The notes: generated by a model from the letters alone, not told the origin. DNA of 64,000 nucleotides from Syngnathus acus (GCF_901709675.1 NC_051089.1:10229476-10293475); one strand, 5' to 3'. Numbered from the stretch's first letter, positions 46,909 to 57,800 are shown. Translations and numbers: made by a program.

Positions 46909-47219
46909 ACGAGGTAAAAAAAGAATAAATAAAATAAAGGGTTAGTTGCACAATAAAATCACATTCAGATACATCTTATCACCTGGGATCGAACCAACTT
47001 CTTACCAAGCAAGAGCCCGTGTCACTAACCAGTCGGCTATTTCGATCTGTCAGCTCAGGGTCGTCTGCACTGCTTTGTACTTGTGATGTGCATTCCAGTT
47101 AAGTGAACTGAATCTTTAGAATTGGTTCACTCAAAATATTTGTTCAAAAGAATCGTTCACCGAATCGTTCGCTACATTTTATTATTTATTCTTTTTTTTT
47201 TTTTAACCTCGTGTAGTGA
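46909..47219 (-). mobile_element. Nested module with tRNA-like core, left-arm copy
   Basis: Bounded by ACACGAGGTAAAAAAAGAAT on the left and the inverted TTATTTATTCTTTTTT...AACCTCGTGTAGTG on the right, so it is itself flanked by inverted repeats. On the minus strand it holds A-box-like TAGCCGACTGGTTAGTG (47023-47039) and B-box GGTTCGATCCC (46985-46995), spaced as in a tRNA. Acceptor stems do not pair, so it is a tRNA-related relic, not a working tRNA. Confidence 0.6.
46985..47039 (-). promoter_or_regulatory. tRNA-like pol III A/B boxes, left arm
   Basis: B-box GGTTCGATCCC matches the GGTTCGANTCC consensus closely, and A-box TAGCCGACTGG matches TRGCNNANNGG. The 55-bp span from A-box start to B-box end equals that of a tRNA gene. 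Whether it is transcribed is unknown. Confidence 0.6.
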
Positions 47220-47329
47220 AAAGTGCCACACCCGCCCTCACCCCCACCTCCTGATTGGCTGTTTGATCTGTGACGTCACTTGGACACTCCATTAGGTACA
47301 CCGCCATTTTCAAGTGGACCTAATAACAG

Positions 47330-47600
47330 GCCACTTTATTAGGGAAATATCACGGTCAAAGGTCACAGGTGTCAAGCTCTAATCCTTGGGGCCGCATTCC
47401 AACATGTTTTCCAAGATTCCCTCGTTAAGTGCACCTGCGTGAAAAGTTTTAGCTCCTACAGAACGTGAAAATAGCTAAATCTTTTCACGCAGGTGTGTTT
47501 AACGAGGGTAACTTGGAAAACATATTGGAACGCGGCCCCGAGGACTAGAGCTTGACACCTGTGACCTTTGACCATGATATTTCCCTAATAAAGTGGCCTG
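47330..47600. repeat. Divergent founder-type palindrome left of the 301-bp array
   Basis: CCACTTTATTAGGGAAATAT...GGTCAAAGGTCACAGGTGTC...GATTCCCTCGTTAAG is mirrored after a short loop by CTTAACGAGGG-like sequence, the reversed GACACCTGTGACCTTTGACC, ATATTTCCC and TAATAAAGTGG. Here the linker that separates the later units is part of the palindrome on both sides, so it may represent an older arrangement from which the array grew. Confidence 0.75.
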
Positions 47601-49450
47601 TTATTAGGTACACTTGAAAATGGCGGTGTACCTAATGGAGTGTCCGTGTGATTCCCTCGTTAAGCGCACCTGCGTGAAAAGTTTTAGCCCCTGCAGAACG
47701 TGAAAGGAGCTAAAACTTTTCACGCAGGTGCGCTTAACGAGGGAATCACATGGACACTCCATTAGGTACACCGCCATTTTCAAGTGTACCTAATAACAGG
47801 CCACTTTATTATCTTGGAAAACATGTTAGAATGCGGCCCCAAGGACTAGAGCTTGACACCTGTGACCTTTGACCATGATATTTCCCTAATAAAGTGGCCT
47901 GTTATGAGGTACACTTGAAAATGGCGGTGTACCTAATGGAGTGTCCGTGTGATTCCCTCGTTAAGCGCACCTGCGTGAAAAGTTTTAGCCCCTGCAGAAC
48001 GTGAAAGGAGCTAAAACTTTTCACGCAGGTGCGCTTAACGAGGGAATCACATGGACACTCCATTAGGTACACCGCCATTTTCAAGTGTACCTAATAACAG
48101 GCCACTTTATTATCTTGGAAAACATGTTAGAATGCGGCCCCAAGGACTAGAGCTTGACACCTGTGACCTTTGACCATGATATTTCCCTAATAAAGTGGCC
48201 TGTTATGAGGTACACTTGAAAATGGCGGTGTACCTAATGGAGTGTCCGTGTGATTCCCTCGTTAAGCGCACCTGCGTGAAAAGTTTTAGCCCCTGCAGAA
48301 CGTGAAAGGAGCTAAAACTTTTCACGCAGGTGCGCTTAACGAGGGAATCACATGGACACTCCATTAGGTACACCGCCATTTTCAAGTGTACCTAATAACA
48401 GGCCACTTTATTATCTTGGAAAACATGTTAGAATGCGGCCCCAAGGACTAGAGCTTGACACCTGTGACCTTTGACCATGATATTTCCCTAATAAAGTGGC
48501 CTGTTATGAGGTACACTTGAAAATGGCGGTGTACCTAATGGAGTGTCCGTGTGATTCCCTCGTTAAGCGCACCTGCGTGAAAAGTTTTAGCCCCTGCAGA
48601 ACGTGAAAGGAGCTAAAACTTTTCACGCAGGTGCGCTTAACGAGGGAATCACATGGACACTCCATTAGGTACACCGCCATTTTCAAGTGTACCTAATAAC
48701 AGGCCACTTTATTATCTTGGAAAACATGTTAGAATGCGGCCCCAAGGACTAGAGCTTGACACCTGTGACCTTTGACCATGATATTTCCCTAATAAAGTGG
48801 CCTGTTATGAGGTACACTTGAAAATGGCGGTGTACCTAATGGAGTGTCCGTGTGATTCCCTCGTTAAGCGCACCTGCGTGAAAAGTTTTAGCTCCTGCAG
48901 AACGTGAAAGGAGCTAAAACTTTTCACGCAGGTGCGCTTAACGAGGGAATCACATGGACACTCCATTAGGTACACCGCCATTTTCAAGTGTACCTAATAA
49001 CAGGCCACTTTATTATCTTGGAAAACATGTTAGAATGCGGCCCCAAGGACTAGAGCTTGACACCTGTGACCTTTGACCATGATATTTCCCTAATAAAGTG
49101 GCCTGTTATTAGGTACACTTGAAAATGGCGGTGTACCTAATGGAGTGTCCGTGTGATTCCCTCGTTAAGCGCACCTGCGTGAAAAGTTTTAGCCCCTGCA
49201 GAACGTGAAAGGAGCTAAAACTTTTCACGCAGGTGCGCTTAACGAGGGAATCACATGGACACTCCATTAGGTACACCGCCATTTTCAAGTGTACCTAATA
49301 ACAGGCCACTTTATTATCTTGGAAAACATGTTAGAATGCGGCCCCAAGGACTAGAGCTTGACACCTGTGACCTTTGACCATGATATTTCCCTAATAAAGT
49401 GGCCTGTTATGAGGTACACTTGAAAATGGCGGTGTACCTAATGGAGTGTC
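47577..49450. repeat. Tandem array of 301-bp units (six hairpins)
   Basis: The word GATTCCCTCGTTAAGCGC starts at 47650, 47951, 48252, 48553, 48854 and 49155, exactly 301 bp apart. Copies differ at only a few positions (for example GCTCCTGCAG in the fifth, TTATTAGG versus TTATGAGG at the unit joints). In each unit a 226-bp palindrome (first: arms 47586-47688 and 47709-47811, loop 20 bp) is followed by a linker of about 75 bp. Ends of the palindrome (TAATAAAGTGGCC, TTAGGTACAC) recall Tc1-like termini. Confidence 0.95.
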
Positions 49451-49549
49451 CAAGTGACATCACAGCTCAAACAGCCAATCAGGAGGTGGGGGTGAGGGCG
49501 GGTGTGGCACTTTTCACTTTCACTTAAGCTTTTTCCCTATTGAAGTGGC

Positions 49550-49931
49550 CTGTGATTAGGTACACCTCATGGACACTACAATAGGTACACTACACGAGGT
49601 AAAATAAATAAATAAATAAATAATAAAGTGTAGCGAACGATTCGGTGAACGATTCTTTTGAACAAATATTTTGAGTGAACCGATTCTAAAGATTTTCACG
49701 TGAACTGGAATGCACATCACTAGTACAAAAAAGTACAGACGGCCATTGGCTGCCAGGTTGAAATAGCCGACTGGTTAGTGACACGGGCACTTGCTTGGTA
49801 AGAACATGGTTCAATCCCAGGTGTGAAAATATACTTTAATATGATTTTATTGTGCAATTAACCCTTTATTTATTCTTTTTTTTTTTTTACCTCGTGTAGT
49901 GTACCTATTGAAGTGTCTATGAGGTGTACCT
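49550..49931 (+). mobile_element. Nested module with tRNA-like core, right-arm copy
   Basis: The mirror counterpart of the left-arm module, flanked by TACACTACACGAGGTAAAAT and the inverted TTACCTCGTGTAGTGTACC. The + strand has A-box-like TAGCCGACTGGTTAGTG (49764-49780) and B-box-like GGTTCAATCCC (49808-49818). The B-box has one change (A for G) compared with the left copy. Confidence 0.6.
49764..49818 (+). promoter_or_regulatory. tRNA-like pol III A/B boxes, right arm
   Basis: Same layout and 55-bp span as the left-arm copy. The B-box GGTTCAATCCC retains the GGTTC.A.CC core. Flanking 7-bp acceptor-stem positions do not pair. Confidence 0.55.
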
Positions 49932-49945
49932 ACACATTAATTAAT

Positions 49946-50067
49946 TAAAGTCCCAATGATCGTCACACACACATCTGGGTGTGGTGAAATTTGTCCTCTG
50001 CATTTAACCCATCCCCGTGTGATTTTGATCCATCCCCTGGGGGAGAGGGGAGCAGTGAGCAGCAGTG
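49946..50067 (+). mobile_element. Common fish retroelement-type tail inserted in the right arm
   Basis: AAGTCCCAATGATCGTCACA, GTGTGGTGAAATTTGTCCTC, TGCATTTAACCCATCCC and GGGGAGCAGTGAGCAGCAGT is a frequent fish interspersed repeat. The mirror position in the left arm lacks it, though that arm has about 40 bp of other sequence there, so a clean target-site duplication cannot be read. Confidence 0.6.
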
Positions 50068-50276
50068 ATTTTTATGTTTTCATTGGCGAATAAAAAAACA
50101 AGGAATAAAACACCAGACAAGTTTTAACATAAATGTTTATTCAAAATAATAATAATAATAATAATATTAAAAGTACATTTCAAACCAGCAATCCAATGTG
50201 AAATTGCAGTAGATATATTGGATAACAATATTAGGCGTATATATGCATACACGTTATTTAAAAACTACTATAAGTG

Positions 50277-50398
50277 TTTCCTTGCCCTTTTGGGAGCTTA
50301 AGATCAGGGGATGCTTTGAGAATAATTGTCATTTTTTGTCTATGTGAAGCCCTTTGAGACTGCTTGTGATTTAGGGCTATACAAATAAACTTGACTTG
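50277..50398 (+). mobile_element. LINE 3'-tail insertion in the right arm with 10-bp TSD
   Basis: CCCTTTTGGGAGCTTAAGAT to GAAGCCCTTTGAGACTGCTT, ending GCTATACAAATAAACTTGAC and TTG, a typical fish L2/CR1-like 3' tail. It is flanked by ACTATAAGTG at 50267-50276 and again at 50399-50408. The left arm has one uninterrupted copy of this target at its mirror position (46438-46451 region, minus strand), so the insertion followed arm formation. Confidence 0.85.
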
Positions 50399-50954
50399 AC
50401 TATAAGTGTTATAAAATCAAGATTACCCAAAGAGAAGCATAATCTCGCCGTTGTTGCATAACGGCGCATCCCTTCATGCAATAAAGTTAACCGTTAGCTT
50501 GGAGAAGACGCGCATAAAAGAAGTGGTGTTTCTTTCTTTCTTTGGCAAATCGTAAATCGACATTCTGCCTTACATAGTTCACGCCAGGAGGGAGACGCAA
50601 CACGTTCACTGACTGATCCGTTGATGCACGGGGGGAAGGAAGGCAGTTGACCCATTGACTCGTTCGCGAACGAGAAAGTCAGGATTCGTTCCCTCACTGA
50701 TCTATTCTCGCGATGAACTGGAAATGCAAATCACTCACTCACTGACTCGTTTACTCACAGACCCGTTCAGTTGATGAACGGGAAATAAATGCAATTCACG
50801 ACTCGTTCGTGAACGGGAAGTCACGTCATTTTCTTCTTCGTTTTGTTTTATGGCGAGGTGGCACCAGATTCAATGGGCATTGCTGACACCTACTGGTTGA
50901 AGTCATATGAACTGAAAAAAGAACGAATCACTTTAGGAAGTGATGAGTGACTTT

Positions 50955-50989
50955 AAATATGGGCATGCCAGTAATCACCTGTTTATCTG
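50955..50989 (+). repeat. 35-bp direct copy of 44613-44647 at the palindrome edge
   Basis: Identical over 35 bp to 44613-44647. It is embedded between GAGTGACTTTAAA on the left and TGACTTTAAAGTGACTTTAA on the right, so a TGACTTTAAA unit occurs once before and twice after it. Confidence 0.93.
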
Positions 50990-51099
50990 ACTTTAAAGTG
51001 ACTTTAAAGTCAGAATTCTCACAAATACATTATTGGCCTGTTTTTTTGCTGTAAATGGATTTTAGCATTAGGTAAAGGACCAAAGATGTTTTTAAAATA

Positions 51100-51252
51100 A
51101 TTTTTCATTGAATCGTACTGTATCTATTTGAAATGTATTATCGAATCGTATCAGACTGTAACGACCCCGTATTTGGATACATATTGTATCGTTGCCTGTG
51201 TATCGAGGTACGTATCATATTGGCAACATCTAAAAGATACCCAGCCCTATTC
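51100..51252. mobile_element. DNA-transposon end fragment (GTATCG-rich)
   Basis: ATCGAATCGTATCAGACTGT, ATACATATTGTATCGTTGCC and a terminus AGATACCCAGCCCTA resemble the right end of a fish hAT-like MITE whose termini read AGGGCTGGGTATC. No matching left terminus was found, so it is a truncated copy. Confidence 0.45.
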
Positions 51253-51559
51253 CTGACCAGTTCTCTCACTTTCATCAATTTTAGAGAGGCCTCGAGTTCT
51301 TGGTAATGTCAGTGCTGTGGCGTATTTCTCCACTTGACGATGACTGTCCTTACTGTGTCCCATGGTTGATTTAATGGCACAGAAATTCCTTTGTACCCTT
51401 CTCCTGACTGATCCCCGGCGTTAATCAAACCTTTAGAAGGTGGCAGATGTGCTTATTTGTACTTTCCCTCTCTAAAATATAACTTTCTCAGACAATACTT
51501 GCTGTTAACATTAATTGTTATCATAATTACTATAACTACATATTTCTATATGAAAAACA

Positions 51560-51830
51560 ACCATCTATTCATCCATCCATTGACATTACCATAATTATAA
51601 TTACATATTTCTATAAACAAAACAACCATCCACTTTCTGAACCACTTCATCCTCACTAGAACAGTTGAAATATAAAAAAAAGAATTTAAAAAATACAGTA
51701 AAATAACTCTGTAATTAGAAAGCAGGCAATAAAAAGTAAGCTTTCAGTCGAGATTTAAACGAAGACAAAGATGTAGTCTGTCTGAGGTCACAAGGCAGAG
51801 AATTCCACAAAGGCTCTTTCAGACAAGTTC
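51560..51830. mobile_element. Old interspersed repeat fragments
   Basis: CATCCATCCATTG and CCACTTTCTGAACCACTTCA followed by TCCTCACTAG match a frequent fish repeat motif. Downstream, AAGTAAGCTTTCAGTCGAGA and GGCAGAGAATTCCACAAAGG resemble another common fish repeat. Both are degraded and family assignment is tentative. Confidence 0.4.
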
Positions 51831-54800
51831 AATTAATGTTGCCGTTGGTGTCAAATTAATGCACAATGCGAAGCTCATGCAATGTATGGCAAATGAAAAA
51901 CATCTATTCATCCACAAAAAAGTTTAAAAGAAATCCAATTAGTTCCAAACGCGTAGGCAACCAGATAAAGACATCAATTTACAAGACGACAGCGTACCAA
52001 ATGAAAGAGGCAGACAATAGTTAACATCAACATGGTGAGGACTAACATTTCGTTTTTTTTATGATGTCATGTATAAATAAATAAAAAAATAAAAAGTGGG
52101 CCTGCTGGCATTATGCAGTTGACTGATCTGTACTTTTGTAATCATTACAATTTAATTAAAGGCTGTAGGGGGGAAATGGCCTGAGCCGATGGTCTAATGA
52201 GCTGCCAAAGGATACTAATCTAGTTTGTAACAAAGATGTTGCCAAGTCATAGTCCCATTATGAACCTGGAGAGGCTATTTTATTGGCCAGCTAATTCACA
52301 CCTGCCCTAAGGACTGCAGTGCTTTCAAAAAAGGCATCTGACTAATCCTGATCCATCACCATTGGTTAACATCAAGATTTTAAATAAACTTCCATTTAGA
52401 TTTACCTTTAACTTGTTCCTTGTCTGCCCTTGTAACTCAAAACATGTGTATTTTGAATAATCAATCATCTCAAGCATATTTGATTGGAAATGTTTTATTA
52501 TTATTTTTGATGATTATTAATAGGGCTACTCCATGGTCTCAATTTACGCCTTGATCTGAAGATTTTTTTGTCCAACACTTTGTTTAAAGACAAAAAGTAC
52601 ATATTTCTGTGTATTTAAGTTACACTTCCCGAGTTCCATTGTGCAGTTTAATATTCTTTTCTTGGTGTGTGCATGAGGGGGTGGAACAGTGTGATAATTC
52701 AATTGCTCCCTCCCTTCATGAGACATTAGCACGGTAAGAAATGTTGTCTCTCAGGCGTGAAACTTTATTAACCTAGAACATGGTCACTAAAAGCTAGTGT
52801 GTATTGAAAGCGTGACAGTGTGCTGTGCGGAATTAGAATTTCTACATCAAAAAGCTTTTTGCCATTAAGTGGAATTCAATGATTATGTTGAGTGTGGCAG
52901 GGAAATGTTCCTTTTTAGCAAGAAATATAAATATTAAAAATTAGTGATGGCATTTACAAGTAATTTAAATGTTTTATGTCTTCTCAGTCGATGTTTATTA
53001 CTAATAGATTGCCTTTTCTTCAACACCTCACAATATGATGTTATCCTAATGTTCTCAATAAAGGGATTCTATATATAAAAAAGTGCAGCATGATGGCTAA
53101 AATGAAATGTCTTCAACTGAGTTGGCATCAGGAGTATATAGACTGTGAAGAACTAATACATTGAGACCAGTATATTTGTTTTTTTCCAACAATGACCCCG
53201 ATATATTCTAATCCCTACTACGATTGTTTTTGTCTTTTTACCTTCTACATCTATCCTCACTTTATATGATTTTATTGAACAAGTTAGAATAGCATTCTTG
53301 CATAAGCATTTTTTTAAAGGTCTAACAAAGTGCCGCAGAGTGTACTTGGGGTGTATTATGTTATATACTTTTAAATCCCCGTTGCGGTGACTCACCTGTT
53401 ACGTAGGTATATGCGTGAGCGCCATCGGGGGATGTATAAGGTGAAGGAAGACATGGCTGACTGAGGGATGACTCAGATGAGAGGTAGTGTGTTTGCGGTC
53501 AGGGGATGTGGCACGCTGCTTTTGTTGGGTGATACTTGAGCTGATGTTAATGTGGGAGGGTGCGAGTTGAAAGAGGCAGAGGGGAAGATGAGTAGATAAT
53601 CCCGTCTGCCTGATGAGACTGAATGCTGGGATTGATTGATCGCCTAATCATAAGAGGAAATGGGCCTGAAAATGAATGGGACTCTGCCCTTGGCTTGCCG
53701 TAGAGTTGCCTGGCCGGGTTGGAGGGGATGTTAGCTGCAGAAAGACATGGCCTTAATGTGCACAGGACCTGATTTCATTTGTGTCTGATATACAGTTATA
53801 TGATCCCGTCTAAATGATCAAATAAAAAAGGAAGAGGGAGAATGGCGCAGAGGATGTAAATCAAGCTTTATTGCTGGAATATTACTCTTTCATCTATCTG
53901 AAGTGGATGCTTTGAGAGGAGAGCAAAAATAAAAATTCATCATGGATTTCAAGGGCTGTGCAGATTTAGAGGCCATTTATCCAGGATTGTTTTTAACTAA
54001 AGATGATACAAATGTGTTCCTTTTGCTTTCTGTTTGTATGACAACTGTAACTAAGAATAAAATAGTGTTGACTGTTAAAATACAAGCTCAGTGTTTAAGT
54101 GTGCTTGCTTTTTATGTAAGTTATAGAGTGAATCCAGACAGTTTAATAATTGACATTGTGGATTCTCGACACTAGGTTTGCCTTGTAACTCGGTGCTGTT
54201 AATCTTAAAAGAGGATTGGCAAAGCACATGCACATTTGAAGCACTTATCATTATATCAATGACGTGCTATATATTGCAGGATATCAATTAACCGAATAGC
54301 GATACAATTTGTAGATCTGTGATAAAAACTCATTTGAACTTTATTGAGCACTACAAAACACAAGCTGAAATTTGCATACATAAAAAAACACTAACAGAAA
54401 TAATCATAGTAATGATGATGAAAGGATGCAATCAGTACAAATAGGATGGTTGGGAGGGAATGATGACTGACAATATACATTGACAAATGGAGAAAGTGTC
54501 ATATCTGTACATATCTTAAAAGACATCAGCATCAGTATTTTTATTTTTTTACACTGCTCAGCCTTGATCCATGGCTGATGATTGTTGCTCTTCACTCTGT
54601 CTCCCTCTAGAGATCGGTGTGCCCACTGCATTTGCTGACATTTAAGACCTGCACAAAGAACCGGAAACAATGTTGACTGATTGATCACCAGCATCGATGA
54701 GCTAGTCAATATGTAGCCTCTGTTTACACTCCGGCATCTCCGCTGAGTTAAACTGAGCGTGCTCCAGGCGGGCCACCTTAGAGACCTTCTAAAAGCTGGC

Positions 54801-57800
54801 CACGCACCCGCCATTGATTGGCATGTCAATTACTGTGTTGACAGCACGGTTGTTGGCTCTGTGAAACACTAATGTTTTGGATGATGATTTCTTGCCTCAA
54901 CTATATGCCACTGCTTTTTATTGTCAAGTAGACTAATTTAAGTCAATCTAGACTGAAAAGTAAAAGCCATGAGAGTTTTATGAAAGGTGATGAAGAAAGT
55001 TAACTGCTAGCGTATGCTGTTTATATTTATGTAAAATGTATGAATGATAATTCCGATTTTCAACAAAAGAACTGTTAACAGAGAAGTTTACGTCAATAGA
55101 CTGTTATTAGCAACACAAATCACAAATAAGAATGTCTCTAAACCTATATTTGTATTTCCTCACTCACAAACACTTTTTGGTCAGTTTAAAAAAAAAAAGT
55201 GCTTCTTTACAAGATTGCCTTTAATCTCTGGCCTCTTCTATGTCACCTTCAAATGTGTGGATGCTGATATGAGAATGGTGTGGCCCTGTGCAAGGTATTA
55301 GCGTTAAGCTCTCTGATTAGGCAGCACATCGATTAGGATATCATTTAGCACTTGCCCGCTCGGCCATCTGGGCCGAGCTTGGTTTGCTGGTGTGGGTGGT
55401 GAAGATTGACAGCCATTCAGATGAAGAATGACCTCATGATCGTACGTGCAACAAGACATTTCAACATGTACATTCAGTAACAAAAGCTTACTCGCAGTAC
55501 CTTAGAATGAAATGTGAGGAAAGGTCATACATGGAGGGACTAAAGCTTTCTCATTCTGAGGGACTCTTTTGAAAGTCAAATCTCTTAACCTTCATTCCAC
55601 CTTTCCTTAACAATGTTGGAAAATGCCCTGGGGTCAAGCCGAGATCAAAAAGTGCTCCTTTCGAGCGTAACAATAACCAGCACTGTTTAAAATTAATTTG
55701 ACTCCAGTTTTCTTAACCGATGTCATTACACAATAGTGAGTATGGATGTCGTTCTTGAGTCCTTAGCCTGAAACTACTATTCTCCAAACATGAAGGACTG
55801 TTTCCATCCTTCTGCGTTTGTTACATTTATTAAAATTTGACTGGTGCCAACACTGACATTTTAAGAGATTCAATTTATGTTCACCACGCCCAGGAATTTT
55901 TACTTTAGATGTGAAGTCATTATGTGGTTTTAACATTTTAAGTTATCTTGTAACATAACTGTGCCACCCTTTGGGGATGCACATATCGCACATTCCAGAA
56001 GATGCCACTGGCTGCAGAGGTCATTGTGTCCAGTCTCTTCTCAAATATAGTAATAAATAAGTTGTCTCATTACTGAGGCCAACGCCAGGAGGTAAATACA
56101 AAAGATCCCCTCCATTGTTGTTGTTTGGTGTTTCAAGTGTGTTTAGTGGGGTTGAATGCAGTTCCTGCAGAACTATTTTGCCGAGCTGATTTAATGTACA
56201 GTCATGTAAAATGAGTAATACTAACACATTTGCTTCTGTGCCAGAGTGCAAGCATTGCGGTCTTGTATTAATTGGTCGCAACATTCTCTCCCCTACAACG
56301 AGGAGAAGCATATTAGAAGAATACTTGGGACAATACTAATTTCTAAAACCTCATGGGCAAAGAGTAGACAGCAAGGTCAAAGTACATGGCGATATGATCG
56401 GAGCAGGGAGGTCCACTACGACATCACATTAAAGAACTAATATCTAAAAATGTGGCCAATAGTTTTACAGTCCAGTCCAACTGTGCAATGTGTTATAAGG
56501 TAAATGAAAAGAAAGAGGATGATGGGTAAGACAAAAGGAGTGCAATATGGAACGAAGCATAACAATGCAAGAAAAGGGTGGGCTGTAGGGATGAGAGATA
56601 GATCAGCCAAGAAAAGGTTAGGACCCTTGCTTTGCCTGAACACTCCGAGGCTTTTAATCCCGGAACAAAGTCATTAAGTTTCACAGCTCGCGAAAGCGGC
56701 CAATTAAAAGTGGAGTGTAGGCATGCATTTGAAGAAAGGCATGGTTTGCTGCAAGAAGTCAGGCCTTTTATCGGACCAGTGGGAGCCCCCACCCACTTTT
56801 GCACTCGGGGAATCAGCTCGCCTGTCAGACATCTCTTTCAGATGTTTTCACTTCAAATAAGTCTCTCTGACCCAAAAGGAGGTCAAAGCTGAATCACAAG
56901 GAGACAGCTAAGACTGGTCTAAACGCACAGAAACTTTATAAACCATCAAATAAACCAGTGGGGTACTCTGTGATAAATAAATTGAATCAAATATTAATGA
57001 GGCATTTATCAAAGATTGTGTTCATCATTTTAAGCATTCAAATCAAGCATCTTTTCTGTAATTATATTGAACTGAAGCGCGGGAGGCATTCTTCAGTAAT
57101 CCTTTACAAAGCTTCATTCTGCTTTAATTAGCTGCTTAAAGCTGTCAGTGCGCTAATTCAATGCTGGCATTGAGAGAGGGTAAAGGGCTTGATCTCGACT
57201 CACTTATTTACTGAAATAATTGATATCATCAGATTGTTGGTGATTTATGAGCTTACTGAAAAATACTGAGGCTTAGCAGCTTTGAGTGTAAAGCTTCATT
57301 CACATTATGCATTTCCCTGGTGTCTGCTAATTGCCGTGTTAAGTGCAAATGTGTAGTGAAGTCTTCAGAGAGACGTGAACATGAACACACGCAATTCATG
57401 AGCACAGAAACAGCTTAGTTTAGCTGTTTTACTTTTGTAGTCTTCTTTTGGTGCAAAAAGGTGTGTCAACGTTGCACCATGTTGACCACGTCCATGCAAA
57501 AAGAATGGGATACTGAAGTAGTGAATAAGGGTTGAATGCCGTACCACCAAAATTGCACTTCATAATTTTCAGTCTTGTCATATTTTCAGGAATTGTCTTC
57601 AACCATTTCCGGAAAAGCAGTTCAGAAAATGGTTGGATGGATCTTCAAACATGTATAATGTTAGTATTTAGAAACCGTTTCCTAAATTCACTTAACAGGA
57701 ATTTAAAGAAAAGCAGTAAAATGGCAGACTGTGCAAGATTCTGGGAAATTCACTTTAACAATGTACAACTCAAGCGTTGCAAATGTATATTTATTCATAA

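Larger units (their letters stand above)
45831..50944. mobile_element. Giant nested palindromic element (~5.1 kb), non-autonomous
   Basis: The left arm (45890 rightwards) is the inverted complement of the right arm (50944 leftwards) from ATCACTTCCTAAAGTG inwards. The matching runs through TCAACCAGTAGGTGTCAGCA, AACGAGTCGTGAATTGCATT, the GAACGAATC-type motifs, the CTTGATTTTATAACACTTAT block and the GTTTTAACATAAATGTTTAT block to the tRNA-like modules and a central 301-bp array. The left arm has about 60 bp more at its outer end (from GTTCGTGAGTGAACG), which the right arm lacks. No transposase is present. GAACGAATC-rich termini occur in fish DNA transposons, but I cannot assign a superfamily. Confidence 0.85.

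Noticed and set aside
46981-47046. A functional tRNA gene
   Set aside because: A and B boxes fit, but the acceptor stem does not pair, the T stem is imperfect and the anticodon loop lacks a clear U33. Treated as a tRNA-derived relic.
47902-48987. Four nearly identical 60-residue minus-strand frames spaced 301 bp apart
   Set aside because: By-product of the 301-bp palindromic array. The frame runs through the hairpin and has no start context or domain.
47577-49450. Regularly spaced repeats resembling a CRISPR array
   Set aside because: The whole 301-bp unit repeats, including the 'spacers', and the host is a vertebrate. It is a tandem palindromic array.
54404-54829. A 141-residue minus-strand open frame
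   Set aside because: No domain, no splice or promoter context. It overlaps a candidate conserved non-coding block, which can keep frames open by chance.
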